DNA from: Pseudomonadota bacterium
Lineage (GTDB): Bacteria; Pseudomonadota; Gammaproteobacteria; JAKAQQ01
NCBI GenBank assembly: GCA_021785265.1
Contig: JAJYFY010000001.1
Coordinates: 23,201 to 87,200 of the forward strand
Direction: 5' to 3'
DNA: 64,000 nt
Both the position numbers and the translations under genes were made by a program. The notes beneath the pieces were generated by a model. The model was not told where the DNA came from and did no database searches. It was given only the letters and a program-made list of their open reading frames with translations. Within the stretch, counting starts at the first letter, position 1; each line of letters opens with the position of its first letter. Positions 16,046 through 24,775 of this stretch are shown here, piece by piece.

Positions 16046-18472
16046 TCATGCCCCCAAGGGTGGGGTCCCCGTCTCAAGCCATGCCCGGAGTCCCGTCCAA
16101 GCCCCCTGGATCTCCCCGCTTTCCGGTTCGCTGATGAGACCCCGGGCCACCGCCTGGGAGAGAATCTCCTCTGGGGTCGCACCCCCAATCAATCCCTGCT
16201 CAACCGCGATCCGGAGCCGTGAAACCATGGGCACAACCGCCGCCAGGCTTTCGAAAAGCCCCTTTCCGGATCCGGGGGGGCCATCCTCGGTTCGTGGACG
16301 GAGATACAGCAAGGCATTACGCGCGGCTCCGGGGAAACGGACCAGATCCGCGAGCGCCATCCGGCTGGCCCGGGGGCTTGAGCGGTGTCGCAATCTCCTG
16401 AACAGGATGAAATGAACCCAGCTTCTCAGGTGACCGGGCGGAAACTCCGCACGGACCCGATCGATCGCCTCTTCCATCCGTCCCAGGCATCCATCGAGCA
16501 TACTGGCTTCTACCGGACGGAGGGGGTCATCTGCGGGTCGCTGCCGCCAGTTCTCGAGGGACAGAGCTGTGAAAAATGCCTCGGTCAGGGCCTGGCCAAC
16601 CGCTTCCATCATCTTTCCCTCCGGAGGCCCCCGCAAACCCTCGCCAGTCAGGTAATACGCATCCAGGAGAAAGGAGAAAGCCGAGGAAGCGCGGGCCAGG
16701 CGACGTGCCGCCTGCAGGCCGGTCCGATCCCGCTGACCGGTTCTCAGAGGCAGTATAAGCGGGAGAAGGCTTCGGATCGTGACCCGGGTGGCATGATGGA
16801 GCAACCGCCCCACATGCGCAGTCATCAGTCGATCAAACTGCTCTTCACCCGCCTTGGCCAGCGGCTTTCGAAGAGCCTGTCGTTCCTGGCCTGCCAAACC
16901 GTGCAGCGAGGCAAGCAAACCATCTGGGTTCCGCTCATCCCGCTGGCCGGTTCCTGAAAAGAGGCCGGCCTCAATCCAGAGGATGAGCCGGGTCCGCTCC
17001 TCGGTCAGACGGCCGAACGGTCCAGCGAGACCCGGAGCCCCCAGGATGGCGGCGTGAACGCGCAACAGGCGTGAGAGCGGGTCGGCGGCATCATCCGGAT
17101 CAAAAACGGACAGTTCCAGCGGCCTGCCGAACGGTTCCTGCCAGTACAGGAGCTCCGCATGGATGCGCTGATCGAGCGCCCAGACCATCTCCACCCCCGC
17201 AGCCAGGTCGACCGGACGGGGTGGATCCACCGATCGGGACCCGGCTTCGAGAAAGGTCGTCCAGCGGCTCGCCTCATCGAGAAAGGCCTGGGCCACACCC
17301 AGCGCCATGGCCCGTCGATTGAGTTCCATCCGGTCCCGGAAAAAGCGACGGAAAGATTCCAGCGGATCGCGGTTCATCGCTGCCCCTTGGACCACGAGAA
17401 TCTGGTCCCAGGGCAGGAAGGTCGGAGCCATCCGAAGCCGGTAAGCCTCGCCCCCTCCCCGACGGGCCATGAGATGCCAGTCCAGGCAGGGGTTTTCGCG
17501 CTCGAGAAGCGCAATGGCCACTCGCGGTCGATCCCCCTGATCATCCAGGAAGTGCTGCGGATCGGACAGGCGGAAGGCAAGCAGCACAAGATCAACTCCC
17601 TCAGCCATCCAGGTTCCCCATTGCTCGCCCTCGAGCCGGACCCCCAACACGTTGTCACGCTCACCGAAACGTCCCCGCTCCACCACTCCTCCTCCAGGCC
17701 GCAGGGCGTGCTCTGAGGGGGTCCAGTCCACCAGTGCAGCCACGCCTTGACCTGCAGCCAACCGCTCGAGGACCGGCGGCACGGCGGCCTGATCGGCCAA
17801 GAGGGCGAGCAACTCATAACTGCCGGAAAAGACGGTCCGTGCGGCTAACAGCGCCCATGCGGGTTCCCGCGCCGCGAGCTGCGCCAAGACGCGGATCTTG
17901 CCTGCCATCGAAATCGCAGAACCCCGAGCCTCCGGAGGAAGCACCAGCCGCCATAAACCAAGATCAGCAAAGGCACTGGACCAACCCCCGCTTCGGGGAG
18001 CGAGATCTCGCGCCGGCAACGACTGCAGGCAGGCTTCGAGCCTCTCAGGAAAGGATTCAAGCCACGTCCGTTCCTCCTCGTTCGGGGCGGGTGGCGAGAT
18101 CCGGGTCAGGGTTCGGGTGAGCCGCAGACGGTCAGTCGCGAAATCGACAAACCACCCGAGTGTGGGTTCCGGTGGAGGCTTGAGATCGGGGTCGGATGCG
18201 GGCGTCCCCTGACGATAATGGTGATTGAGACGGTCCATCACGATCCAGCGCCGAAGTTCCGGCAGATTGACCGCCAACAGGAACATGAGCACCAGGATCC
18301 AGGCCAGAAGCAGGTTGAACCAGGCGGTCGGCCAAAAGATCGTGGTCCCGAACAGGAGAAGCACAAGACCCGAACCCCAAAGCCAGCGCGACCAACCCCA
18401 GTAGAGGGCAGAGACCATGCCGACCAGAGCCAGACCGAGCCAAAACCCACCAACGGACCAGAAGGGAATCAT
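16046..18472 (-). CDS. Diverged FadE-like acyl-CoA dehydrogenase, membrane-anchored
   Basis: An 808-residue protein with two or three N-terminal membrane helices, a region resembling FadE acyl-CoA dehydrogenases, and a C-terminal third that aligns by eye with E. coli FadE (positions of VHFILFRRLRHRSSP and LIGGATPEEILSQAV). The usual FAD/substrate motif LTSPEAGSD is replaced by a region around ALVDWTPSEHALRPGG. The segment matching FadE VEGAN reads IEAGL, keeping the Glu but losing the Gly. Activity is therefore uncertain. The start at 18472 lies five bases after the maiA stop, making it the last gene of the aromatic degradation operon. Either a specialised acyl-CoA dehydrogenase or a non-catalytic relative. 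Confidence 0.65.
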   Translation of the reverse strand: MIPFWSVGGFWLGLALVGMVSALYWGWSRWLWGSGLVLLLFGTTIFWPTAWFNLLLAWILVLMFLLAVNLPELRRWIVMDRLNHHYRQGTPASDPDLKPPPEPTLGWFVDFATDRLRLTRTLTRISPPAPNEEERTWLESFPERLEACLQSLPARDLAPRSGGWSSAFADLGLWRLVLPPEARGSAISMAGKIRVLAQLAAREPAWALLAARTVFSGSYELLALLADQAAVPPVLERLAAGQGVAALVDWTPSEHALRPGGGVVERGRFGERDNVLGVRLEGEQWGTWMAEGVDLVLLAFRLSDPQHFLDDQGDRPRVAIALLERENPCLDWHLMARRGGGEAYRLRMAPTFLPWDQILVVQGAAMNRDPLESFRRFFRDRMELNRRAMALGVAQAFLDEASRWTTFLEAGSRSVDPPRPVDLAAGVEMVWALDQRIHAELLYWQEPFGRPLELSVFDPDDAADPLSRLLRVHAAILGAPGLAGPFGRLTEERTRLILWIEAGLFSGTGQRDERNPDGLLASLHGLAGQERQALRKPLAKAGEEQFDRLMTAHVGRLLHHATRVTIRSLLPLILPLRTGQRDRTGLQAARRLARASSAFSFLLDAYYLTGEGLRGPPEGKMMEAVGQALTEAFFTALSLENWRQRPADDPLRPVEASMLDGCLGRMEEAIDRVRAEFPPGHLRSWVHFILFRRLRHRSSPRASRMALADLVRFPGAARNALLYLRPRTEDGPPGSGKGLFESLAAVVPMVSRLRIAVEQGLIGGATPEEILSQAVARGLISEPESGEIQGAWTGLRAWLETGTPPLGA

Positions 18473-18477
18473 CGAAG

Positions 18478-19125
18478 TCACCGCGGCGCATCGGGTTGAC
18501 GGTCGGGATGGGCCAGAGAAAACGCCTCGAGTTCGTAACACGCCGCTTCCGCCCGACACAGCCGGGGATAGGGTGCCAGCTCGACTTCGTAACGTCGGGC
18601 GTTATAGAGCTGAGGCACGAGACAGACATCGGCCAGGGTCGGCGTCTCCCCCCAGCAAAAGCGATCATCCGGGCGGACCCGGGCGATCTCGCACTCGAGC
18701 GCCTCCAGTCCGAGGATGACCCAGTGACGGTACCAGGCCCGGCGAACGTCCTCGGGCTGGTGCAGTTCCTGCTCCAGATACTGAAGGACTCGCAGGTTAT
18801 TGAGCGGGTGGATATCACAGGCGATGGCTTGGGCCCAGCTCCGGACCTGTGCCCGGGCAACCGGATCCCGGGGTAGGAGGGGGGGGGCGGGATGGGTTTC
18901 TTCCAGGTACTCGAGGATCGCCATCGACTGGGTCAACACCTCTTTTCCATCGACCAAGGTCGGCACGAGTCCGAATGGGTTGAGGGCGCGATAGGCCTGC
19001 GCGTGTTGCTCGCCTCCGTCGCGAAGCAGGTGCACGCCGTGAGGGATGGCTTCAATCCCCTTGTAACGGAGCCCGATGCGGACCCGCCAGGCGGCCGAAC
19101 TGCGGTAATAGTCGTAGAGTTCCAT
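18478..19125 (-). CDS. maiA: Maleylacetoacetate isomerase (zeta-class GST)
   Basis: Glutathione-dependent cis-trans isomerisation of maleylacetoacetate to fumarylacetoacetate. The 215-residue protein has the zeta-GST N-terminus YYRSSAAWRVRIGL with the active-site Ser-Ser, NPFGLVPTLVDG, TQSMAILEYLEETHP, and a helical C-terminal domain with CDIHPLNNLRVLQYL. The start is seven bases after fahA. A longer upstream in-frame extension overlaps fahA and is not GST-like. Confidence 0.94.
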   Translation of the reverse strand: MELYDYYRSSAAWRVRIGLRYKGIEAIPHGVHLLRDGGEQHAQAYRALNPFGLVPTLVDGKEVLTQSMAILEYLEETHPAPPLLPRDPVARAQVRSWAQAIACDIHPLNNLRVLQYLEQELHQPEDVRRAWYRHWVILGLEALECEIARVRPDDRFCWGETPTLADVCLVPQLYNARRYEVELAPYPRLCRAEAACYELEAFSLAHPDRQPDAPR

Positions 19126-19132
19126 GCCGACC

Positions 19133-20110
19133 TCAGGCGCGGACAATGGTCTGCTCGATGGCACCGAAAACCGACCGGCCCTCCCGGTCATGCATTTCGA
19201 TACGAACCCGATCCCCGAAATGGAGGAAGGGTGTACGGGGTTCTCCACCGGACAGGATTTCGAGCACGCGTCGCTCGGCGAGGCAGGAACAACCCCGCGA
19301 CGGGTCCTGGTTGGCCACGGTCCCCGAACCCACGAGAGTCCCGGCCCCGAGCGGCCGGGTCCGGGCGGCATGGGCAATAAGTTCATCAAAACCGAACTGC
19401 ATGTCCACTCCCGCCTCGGGATCCCCGAGCCGGATGCCATTGATGGCGGAAGAGAGCGGGCGATGGACCCGGGCATCGTGCCAGTCGGGGCCGAACTCGT
19501 CCGGCGTCACCGCCACCGCCGAGAGCGAGGACAAGGGTTTCCCCTGGAGAAAACCGAAACCCTTGGCCAGTTCGCCGGGGATCAGGTTGCGCAGTGAAAT
19601 ATCGTTGATGAGGGTGATCAGCTGGATGTGCGAGCGCGCGGCCGCCGGCGAGATCCCCATCGGGACATCGTCCACGATCACCCCGACCTCGGCCTCGAGA
19701 TCGATGCCGTAGGACTCCTCGGCCACAGCGACCGGTTCATGGGGGCCCAGGAAGCGGTCACTCACGGCCTGGTACATCAGGGGATCGACCCTGAAGCTCG
19801 GAGGCATCTCCGCGCCCCGGGCCCGTCGCACCCGTTCGACATGGGCCAGATAGGCACTGCCATCGACAAACTGGAAGGCGCGGGGTAGGCAGGCCGCGGC
19901 TGCCGTCCAGGGAAAGGGCTCACCTCGGTCGGGATCCCCTTCGAGTTCCTCCGCTTCGCGCCGCAGATCGGCTTCGACCCCTGCCCATTGTTCGAGCGCC
20001 TGACGGAGTGATCGGGCGATTTCCGGAACTTTTCGGATTCGGGTCAGGTCGGTCGAAACAACGACGAGTACACCATCGCGCCCGTCACCCGCCACGCTCG
20101 CCAGTTTCAA
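19133..20110 (-). CDS. fahA: Fumarylacetoacetate hydrolase
   Basis: Cleaves fumarylacetoacetate to fumarate and acetoacetate, the end of tyrosine degradation. The 325-residue FAH-fold protein has SYGIDLEAEVGVIVDDVP, holding acidic metal ligands, then LRNLIPGEL, GFGFLQGKP and GAGTLVGSGTVAN. The start codon is TTG (20110-20108), supported by the strong AGAGGGAAG just upstream and by the family-typical beginning KLASVAGDGRDG. It sits 39 bases after hmgA. Confidence 0.92.
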   Translation of the reverse strand: MKLASVAGDGRDGVLVVVSTDLTRIRKVPEIARSLRQALEQWAGVEADLRREAEELEGDPDRGEPFPWTAAAACLPRAFQFVDGSAYLAHVERVRRARGAEMPPSFRVDPLMYQAVSDRFLGPHEPVAVAEESYGIDLEAEVGVIVDDVPMGISPAAARSHIQLITLINDISLRNLIPGELAKGFGFLQGKPLSSLSAVAVTPDEFGPDWHDARVHRPLSSAINGIRLGDPEAGVDMQFGFDELIAHAARTRPLGAGTLVGSGTVANQDPSRGCSCLAERRVLEILSGGEPRTPFLHFGDRVRIEMHDREGRSVFGAIEQTIVRA

Positions 20111-20149
20111 ATCCGCTTCCCTCTGGAAATGCTGAGGCGCCCCATCGGT

Positions 20150-21274
20150 TCAGGGTTTCTTCCACGAATCGGCATACTCCGGCCACTCGATAGCCTGGGC
20201 GGCCTCCCCCACTTCCAGGGGGTCCCGTGCGTCCACGTTGACGGCGACTTCATTGGTTCCCGCCGCCTTGGGCTCGAAAATGTTCTTGAGGGCTTTGGGA
20301 TGAGGACCGTGGGTCACGCCGGAGGGATGCACAGTCATCATTCCAGGATGAATGTTGTCACGCGAGAAGAACTCCCCGGCATGGTAGAAGATGATCTCGT
20401 CGTAATCCTCGTTGCTGTGGAAGAAAGGAACCTTGATGGCTTTGGGATCCGTCTCGAAGGGACGAGGCACGAAAGTGCAGATCACGAAGCGGTCGGATAC
20501 AAACGTGGTATGTGCGGAGGGTGGCACGTGGTAGCGATGACTCATCACCGGACGGATATCCCGCCAGTTGAGCCGGATCGGTGCATTGGTTCCATGCCAC
20601 CCGAGCGCATCCAACGGATTGAAAGGATAGTGGATCCGGGATAACTGGTGGCGTTTTTTCACAACGACTCTCCAGGGATCTTCCGTCTGCTGCTGCCGAA
20701 AGGCCTCATCCAGGCGGGGATGGTCCAGCACAGCCGGGTCGTAGAGCGCAGTCGGACCCAAAAGTCCCCGATCCGGCAGCCTCAATGCCTGGTTGGTGGC
20801 TTCGATCAGGAGGAGCGCGACCGGCTCCCCCGTCTCGAAGCGCCACAGGGTTCCCCGCGGCACCACGACGTAATCCCCTGCGACCAGGGTCAAGTGACCG
20901 TAATCACAGAACCACTCCAGCTTTCCTTCATGCACGAAAAGAAGCTCATCCCCATCGCTGTTGCGCACCAGATGATCCATCGAGCGGTCCGACTTCCAAA
21001 AGCGGAAGCGGAGTGCGGGGTTGCCGAACAACACGGCCGCTTCCATCGGTGAGGGAGGCGAGTGGTTGATCCGGACGCCGTCGAACGCGCGCGGACGCAG
21101 CGGACCCTCGAAACCGGACCAGCCGGTGGGCGGATGCCGGTGATACATGAGGCTGACCGGCCCGTAAAAGCCCTCGCGACCGAGTTCACGCTCGTAGCTG
21201 CCCGTCGGCAGATCCGTATGGGCCTGCCGGGAGGTTTCCCCTTCAATCCAAGTCGGTGCGTTTGATTGCGTCAT
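20150..21274 (-). CDS. hmgA: Homogentisate 1,2-dioxygenase
   Basis: Iron-dependent ring opening of homogentisate to maleylacetoacetate. At 374 residues it belongs to the shorter bacterial form. A double cupin-type fold is indicated; the C-terminal half holds the likely Fe ligands in PFFHSNEDYDEIIFYHAGEF and MMTVHPSGVTHGPHP. It starts 11 bases after hppD. The operon order kynA-hppD-hmgA-fahA-maiA matches the reaction order from hppD onward. Confidence 0.92.
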   Translation of the reverse strand: MTQSNAPTWIEGETSRQAHTDLPTGSYERELGREGFYGPVSLMYHRHPPTGWSGFEGPLRPRAFDGVRINHSPPSPMEAAVLFGNPALRFRFWKSDRSMDHLVRNSDGDELLFVHEGKLEWFCDYGHLTLVAGDYVVVPRGTLWRFETGEPVALLLIEATNQALRLPDRGLLGPTALYDPAVLDHPRLDEAFRQQQTEDPWRVVVKKRHQLSRIHYPFNPLDALGWHGTNAPIRLNWRDIRPVMSHRYHVPPSAHTTFVSDRFVICTFVPRPFETDPKAIKVPFFHSNEDYDEIIFYHAGEFFSRDNIHPGMMTVHPSGVTHGPHPKALKNIFEPKAAGTNEVAVNVDARDPLEVGEAAQAIEWPEYADSWKKP

Positions 21275-21285
21275 GGAGGCTCCTC

Positions 21286-22338
21286 TTACAGTCGACCCCG
21301 TCGTTCCTGGTCACGCTCCATAGCCAGGAACAGGGCACGAAAATTACCTTCCCCGAAACCCTCGTTGCCCTTGCGCTGGATGATTTCGAAGAAAATGGGG
21401 CCGATGACGGGTTCCGTGAAGATCTGGAGAAGAATCTTCCCCGGGTCCTCGGGATCGGCATCGATCAACAACTGGTCCCGCTCCAGGCGTTTCAGGTCCT
21501 GACCATGCTGGGGAATCCGTTCCGGCACCATCTCGTAGTAGGTGGCCGGGGTGACCAGGAAGCGGATCCCCGCCTGGCGCAGCGACTCCACCGTCTGGTA
21601 GATGTCCGCCGTTCCGAGCGCGATATGCTGAATTCCCGGTCCCCGGTAGTCCTTGAGAAACTCGGCAATCTGGGACTTGTCGTCAGCGGATTCGTTGATG
21701 GGAATCCGGACCTGGCCGTCCGGACTCGTCATGGCGCGTGAGAGGAGTCCGGTTTTTACGCCCTTGATATCGAAATAATGCACTTCATGGAAATTGAAGA
21801 TCCGCTCGTAGAAGGAGGCCCAGACATCCATCTGCCCCCGCTCGACGTTATGGGTGAGATGATCAATCGTGAGAATCCCCCGACCCCGAACTCCATCCGG
21901 TGGAACGGTAAGCGGCTCATAGTCCGACGCGTAGGCGCGGTCTCCACCGTAATGCTCGACCAGATACAGGAGGGATCCTCCCACCCCCTCGATGACCGGG
22001 GTATCCAGAGCGTAGTCCCGGGACGGAGTGACGGGTCGGGCCCCCAGTGCCACAGCCCGGGCGGCGGCTTGGCGGGCATCACGCACACGGATGGAAAATC
22101 CACAGGCGGATGGGCCATGTGCCTTGGCAAAACTGCCGGCAAAACCTGACGGTTCCTCGTTGAGGAGCAGGTTGGCATCCCCCTGCTGGTAACGGGTAAT
22201 CTTGAGGCGGCGGTGACGGGCGGTGGGGACAAAGCCCAGCGCTTCGAAAAGGCGTCGCAAGGGTGCCGGATCGGCAGCCGTAAACTCGACGAACTCGAAA
22301 CCGGCGGTGCCCAGCGGATTATCACGTTTCTCGGTCAT
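21286..22338 (-). CDS. hppD: 4-hydroxyphenylpyruvate dioxygenase
   Basis: Non-heme iron oxygenase converting 4-hydroxyphenylpyruvate to homogentisate. The roughly 350-residue protein has two vicinal-oxygen-chelate domains. The iron ligands are visible as His in LTIDHLTHNVERG, His in PGIQHIALGT and Glu in GPIFFEIIQRKGNEGFGEGN. I chose the ATG at 22338, which gives MTEKRDNPLG; an upstream in-frame ATG at 22386 would overlap the kynA stop. Confidence 0.94.
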   Translation of the reverse strand: MTEKRDNPLGTAGFEFVEFTAADPAPLRRLFEALGFVPTARHRRLKITRYQQGDANLLLNEEPSGFAGSFAKAHGPSACGFSIRVRDARQAAARAVALGARPVTPSRDYALDTPVIEGVGGSLLYLVEHYGGDRAYASDYEPLTVPPDGVRGRGILTIDHLTHNVERGQMDVWASFYERIFNFHEVHYFDIKGVKTGLLSRAMTSPDGQVRIPINESADDKSQIAEFLKDYRGPGIQHIALGTADIYQTVESLRQAGIRFLVTPATYYEMVPERIPQHGQDLKRLERDQLLIDADPEDPGKILLQIFTEPVIGPIFFEIIQRKGNEGFGEGNFRALFLAMERDQERRGRL

Positions 22339-22382
22339 GGGGATCTCGTCATCGGAGCCTGACCCATTATAGCGGCTAGGCT

Positions 22383-23255
22383 TCAACGCCCATCGTCATC
22401 CCCATAGAGGCTCGACCTAACTTCACGGATTTCCGGAAAAAATCTCCGATCCAGCGTTTTCTCCAGAAATCCGACCCCGCTTGTGCCACCTGTCCCCGGG
22501 AGGTCCCCAATCGTGCGTTCGACCGCTCGCACATGGCGAAACCGCCAGAGCTGGATGGCTTCCTCGAAATCCATGAACTTTTCAGCCGTCTCGTAGACCT
22601 CCCAGTGTTTTTCCGGATTCCGGTAAACCCCGGCCAGAACCTCGCGGATGCGTGGATCACCCGCCGTGGATGCCCGCTCTGGTCCATCGGCCGGGATGGG
22701 ATAGCCCGCCCGGATCAAAGCAGCCAGGAACCGGTCATATACGCTGGGCCGTGTGTGCCAGTGGGTCAGAAGATCCCCTCCAACACCCGATGGAATCCTC
22801 GATGCCGGCCACTCGGGCTCTCGGTAACCCAATGCGTACTCGATAGCCCTGAACTGGAAGGATTGCGAGCCGGACGCCTGTCCCAGTCCACGACGAAAAA
22901 CCCGGTAATCGCTTGGGGTCATGGTCTCGAGCACCTGCCAGACCCCAGACAACTGCCCGAAGACGACCTCACACCGGGCCAATCGCTTGCAGGCGGCCGG
23001 AAGTCGGTCGTGGTCAAAATCAGAGATGGCCTGATCCAGTTCATGGAGGACGAGCTTGAACCAGAGCTCTGAGATCTGATGGATCAGGATGAAGAGGAGT
23101 TCGTCGCTGCCCTCGGTCGCGGAACGAGGGATCTGGAGACCAAGCAAGCGCTTGAGCGCGAGATACTCCGGGTAGCCCCCGGCGGGCTGAGCCAAGCACG
23201 GATCGGTTTCATCGGAAATCGGTTTGGTCATGGATTCTCTGCCCTCGTCACTCAT
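22383..23255 (-). CDS. kynA: Tryptophan 2,3-dioxygenase
   Basis: Heme enzyme oxidising L-tryptophan to N-formylkynurenine. The 290-residue protein has DELLFILIHQISELWFKL, SGSQSFQFRAIEYALG, and the heme-ligand region WRFRHVRAVERTIG followed by GTGGTSGVGFLEKTL. An internal ATG at 23231 is an alternative start with a nearby GAGGG/AGAG. It is the first gene of the tyrosine degradation operon, 44 bases before hppD. No kynureninase or formamidase lies in the window, so the fate of the product here is unknown. Confidence 0.93.
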   Translation of the reverse strand: MSDEGRESMTKPISDETDPCLAQPAGGYPEYLALKRLLGLQIPRSATEGSDELLFILIHQISELWFKLVLHELDQAISDFDHDRLPAACKRLARCEVVFGQLSGVWQVLETMTPSDYRVFRRGLGQASGSQSFQFRAIEYALGYREPEWPASRIPSGVGGDLLTHWHTRPSVYDRFLAALIRAGYPIPADGPERASTAGDPRIREVLAGVYRNPEKHWEVYETAEKFMDFEEAIQLWRFRHVRAVERTIGDLPGTGGTSGVGFLEKTLDRRFFPEIREVRSSLYGDDDGR

Positions 23256-23689
23256 GCTACCGCAAACCCGTGGGTGAACTGTTTCGTGCGGGACGGGTGA
23301 GGCTTGTCCTCCCAGGAATTCTCTCCTCCCGAAGGCACCTCCAAGCGGATGAACCCGAGGGTTTTACCCTTTGGATCGCCAGGGATCCTCTCCATCGATC
23401 AAGTCGGCATTCTCACGCCGAACTCCCCACTTCAGCAACAACCAGCAGCTCACCCAGCAAGGAAGAAACACACCCGATCAGCACGATCCGGTTCATCACG
23501 CCTCAAATCCCGGATCCCAGTGAAATCTGGACACATAAATCGAAGTCCCAGAAACCCCGGCTCACAACGGTCGAAACCGAAGTGGCGGAGTGCCCCGTGC
23601 AGAACCCTGAATCACACGATCCCACCGGCCGCGCCTGCCACATCCGCCCCGTTCTATAATGTGCGGCGTCTGCCTGCTGGAGAGAGGCC
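23256..23689. other. Divergent intergenic control region between kynA and 2-oxoacid dehydrogenase genes
   Basis: About 434 bases without a credible gene. It should hold both divergent promoters. A perfect -10 TATAAT lies at 23655-23660 on the plus strand, about 30 bases before the E1-alpha start, with no good -35 at normal spacing. For kynA I see no clear promoter; the minus-strand leader could be a few hundred bases long. I looked for a riboswitch-like fold near 23290-23420 and could not support one. Confidence 0.5.
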
Positions 23690-24775
23690 TTGTCCACCAC
23701 GACCGCCGCCCGATTTGAAATCAAGCACCGCTCCTATCTCACACCGGAGGGGCGGCTTGTGGGCACGCCTCCCGCGATCGCATCAGACCCCGATCTCCTC
23801 AAGCGCCTCTATCGCATGATGGTCCTCGTCCGGATCTTCGACAGCAAGGCCATCGCACTTCAGCGCACGGGACAACTCGGAACCTATGCATCCTGCCTCG
23901 GGCATGAGGCCACCCACGTCGCCATAGGGGCGGCGATGGCGCCGGAGGATGTTTTTTTCCCCATGTACCGGGAATACGGAGCCCAACTCTGGCGGGGGGT
24001 TCACATGGAAGAGATCCTGGCGTTCTGGGGAGGGGATGAGCGGGGGACTGCATTCCGGGACCAGCCGCTTGATTTCCCATGGGCGGTTCCGATTGCCACA
24101 CAAACCCTTCACGCGGCCGGCGCGGCCCTGGCCTTCAAGTTGCGGGGCGAAAAGCGGGTGGCGGTGACCGTCATCGGGGATGGGGGTACTTCCCAGGGGG
24201 ATTTTTATGAGGCCTTGAATGCGGCTGGTGCCTTCGGGCTACCCGCGGTCTTCGTGATCGCCAATAATCAATGGGCGATTTCGGTTCCCCTGAAAGCACA
24301 AACCGCCTGCGAGACCCTGGCTCAGAAAGCCATCGCTGCAGGACTGCCCGGAATCCAGGTCGACGGCAATGACGTGATCGCAGTCCACGAAGCAGTCAGC
24401 GAGGCCATTGAACGGGCCCGCACCGGGAGTGGAGCCAGCGTGATCGAGGCTTTGACCTACCGGCTGTCCGACCATACGACGGCGGACGATGCCCGGCGTT
24501 ATCGGTCCGCTGCTGAGGTGGAAGACGCCCAGAAGAAGGAGCCCATCGGACGGCTCAAGCGCTTGCTCACGGCCCGCAAGTTGTGGAACGACGAGGAAGA
24601 GCGAGCCCTGATCCAGGACTGTCAGCGCCAGGTCGATACAGCCGTCCAAGCCTACCAGGCCTACGGCAAGCCTCCCTGCTCCGACATGTTTGACTATACC
24701 TTCGCCGAACTCCCCGAATCGCTCCAAGCTGAACGTGAAAAGGCGCTCGCCGAGGCGGGATTCCACCATGGCTAA
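23690..24775 (+). CDS. pdhA: 2-oxoacid (pyruvate or branched-chain) dehydrogenase E1 alpha
   Basis: Thiamine-diphosphate-dependent alpha chain that decarboxylates a 2-oxoacid. The 361-residue protein has LGHEATHVAIGAAM, the ThDP/Mg motif GDGGTSQGDFYEALNAAG ending near IANNQWAIS, and the loop YRLSDHTTADDARRYR, which carries the family's phosphorylation-loop sequence. The start is TTG at 23690, supported by GGAGAGAGG eight bases upstream and by lack of a better codon. It overlaps E1 beta by 8 bases. Substrate, pyruvate versus branched-chain, cannot be settled from sequence alone. Confidence 0.88.
   Translation: MSTTTAARFEIKHRSYLTPEGRLVGTPPAIASDPDLLKRLYRMMVLVRIFDSKAIALQRTGQLGTYASCLGHEATHVAIGAAMAPEDVFFPMYREYGAQLWRGVHMEEILAFWGGDERGTAFRDQPLDFPWAVPIATQTLHAAGAALAFKLRGEKRVAVTVIGDGGTSQGDFYEALNAAGAFGLPAVFVIANNQWAISVPLKAQTACETLAQKAIAAGLPGIQVDGNDVIAVHEAVSEAIERARTGSGASVIEALTYRLSDHTTADDARRYRSAAEVEDAQKKEPIGRLKRLLTARKLWNDEEERALIQDCQRQVDTAVQAYQAYGKPPCSDMFDYTFAELPESLQAEREKALAEAGFHHG

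Noticed and set aside
15916..16188. Small minus-strand open frame past the fadE-like gene
   Set aside because: It overlaps the fadE-like 3' end in another frame, has no ribosome site and no recognisable sequence.
23290..23420. Glycine-riboswitch-like purine-rich stretch on the kynA leader strand
   Set aside because: Some short words resemble riboswitch elements, but the conserved core and the paired stems could not be found.
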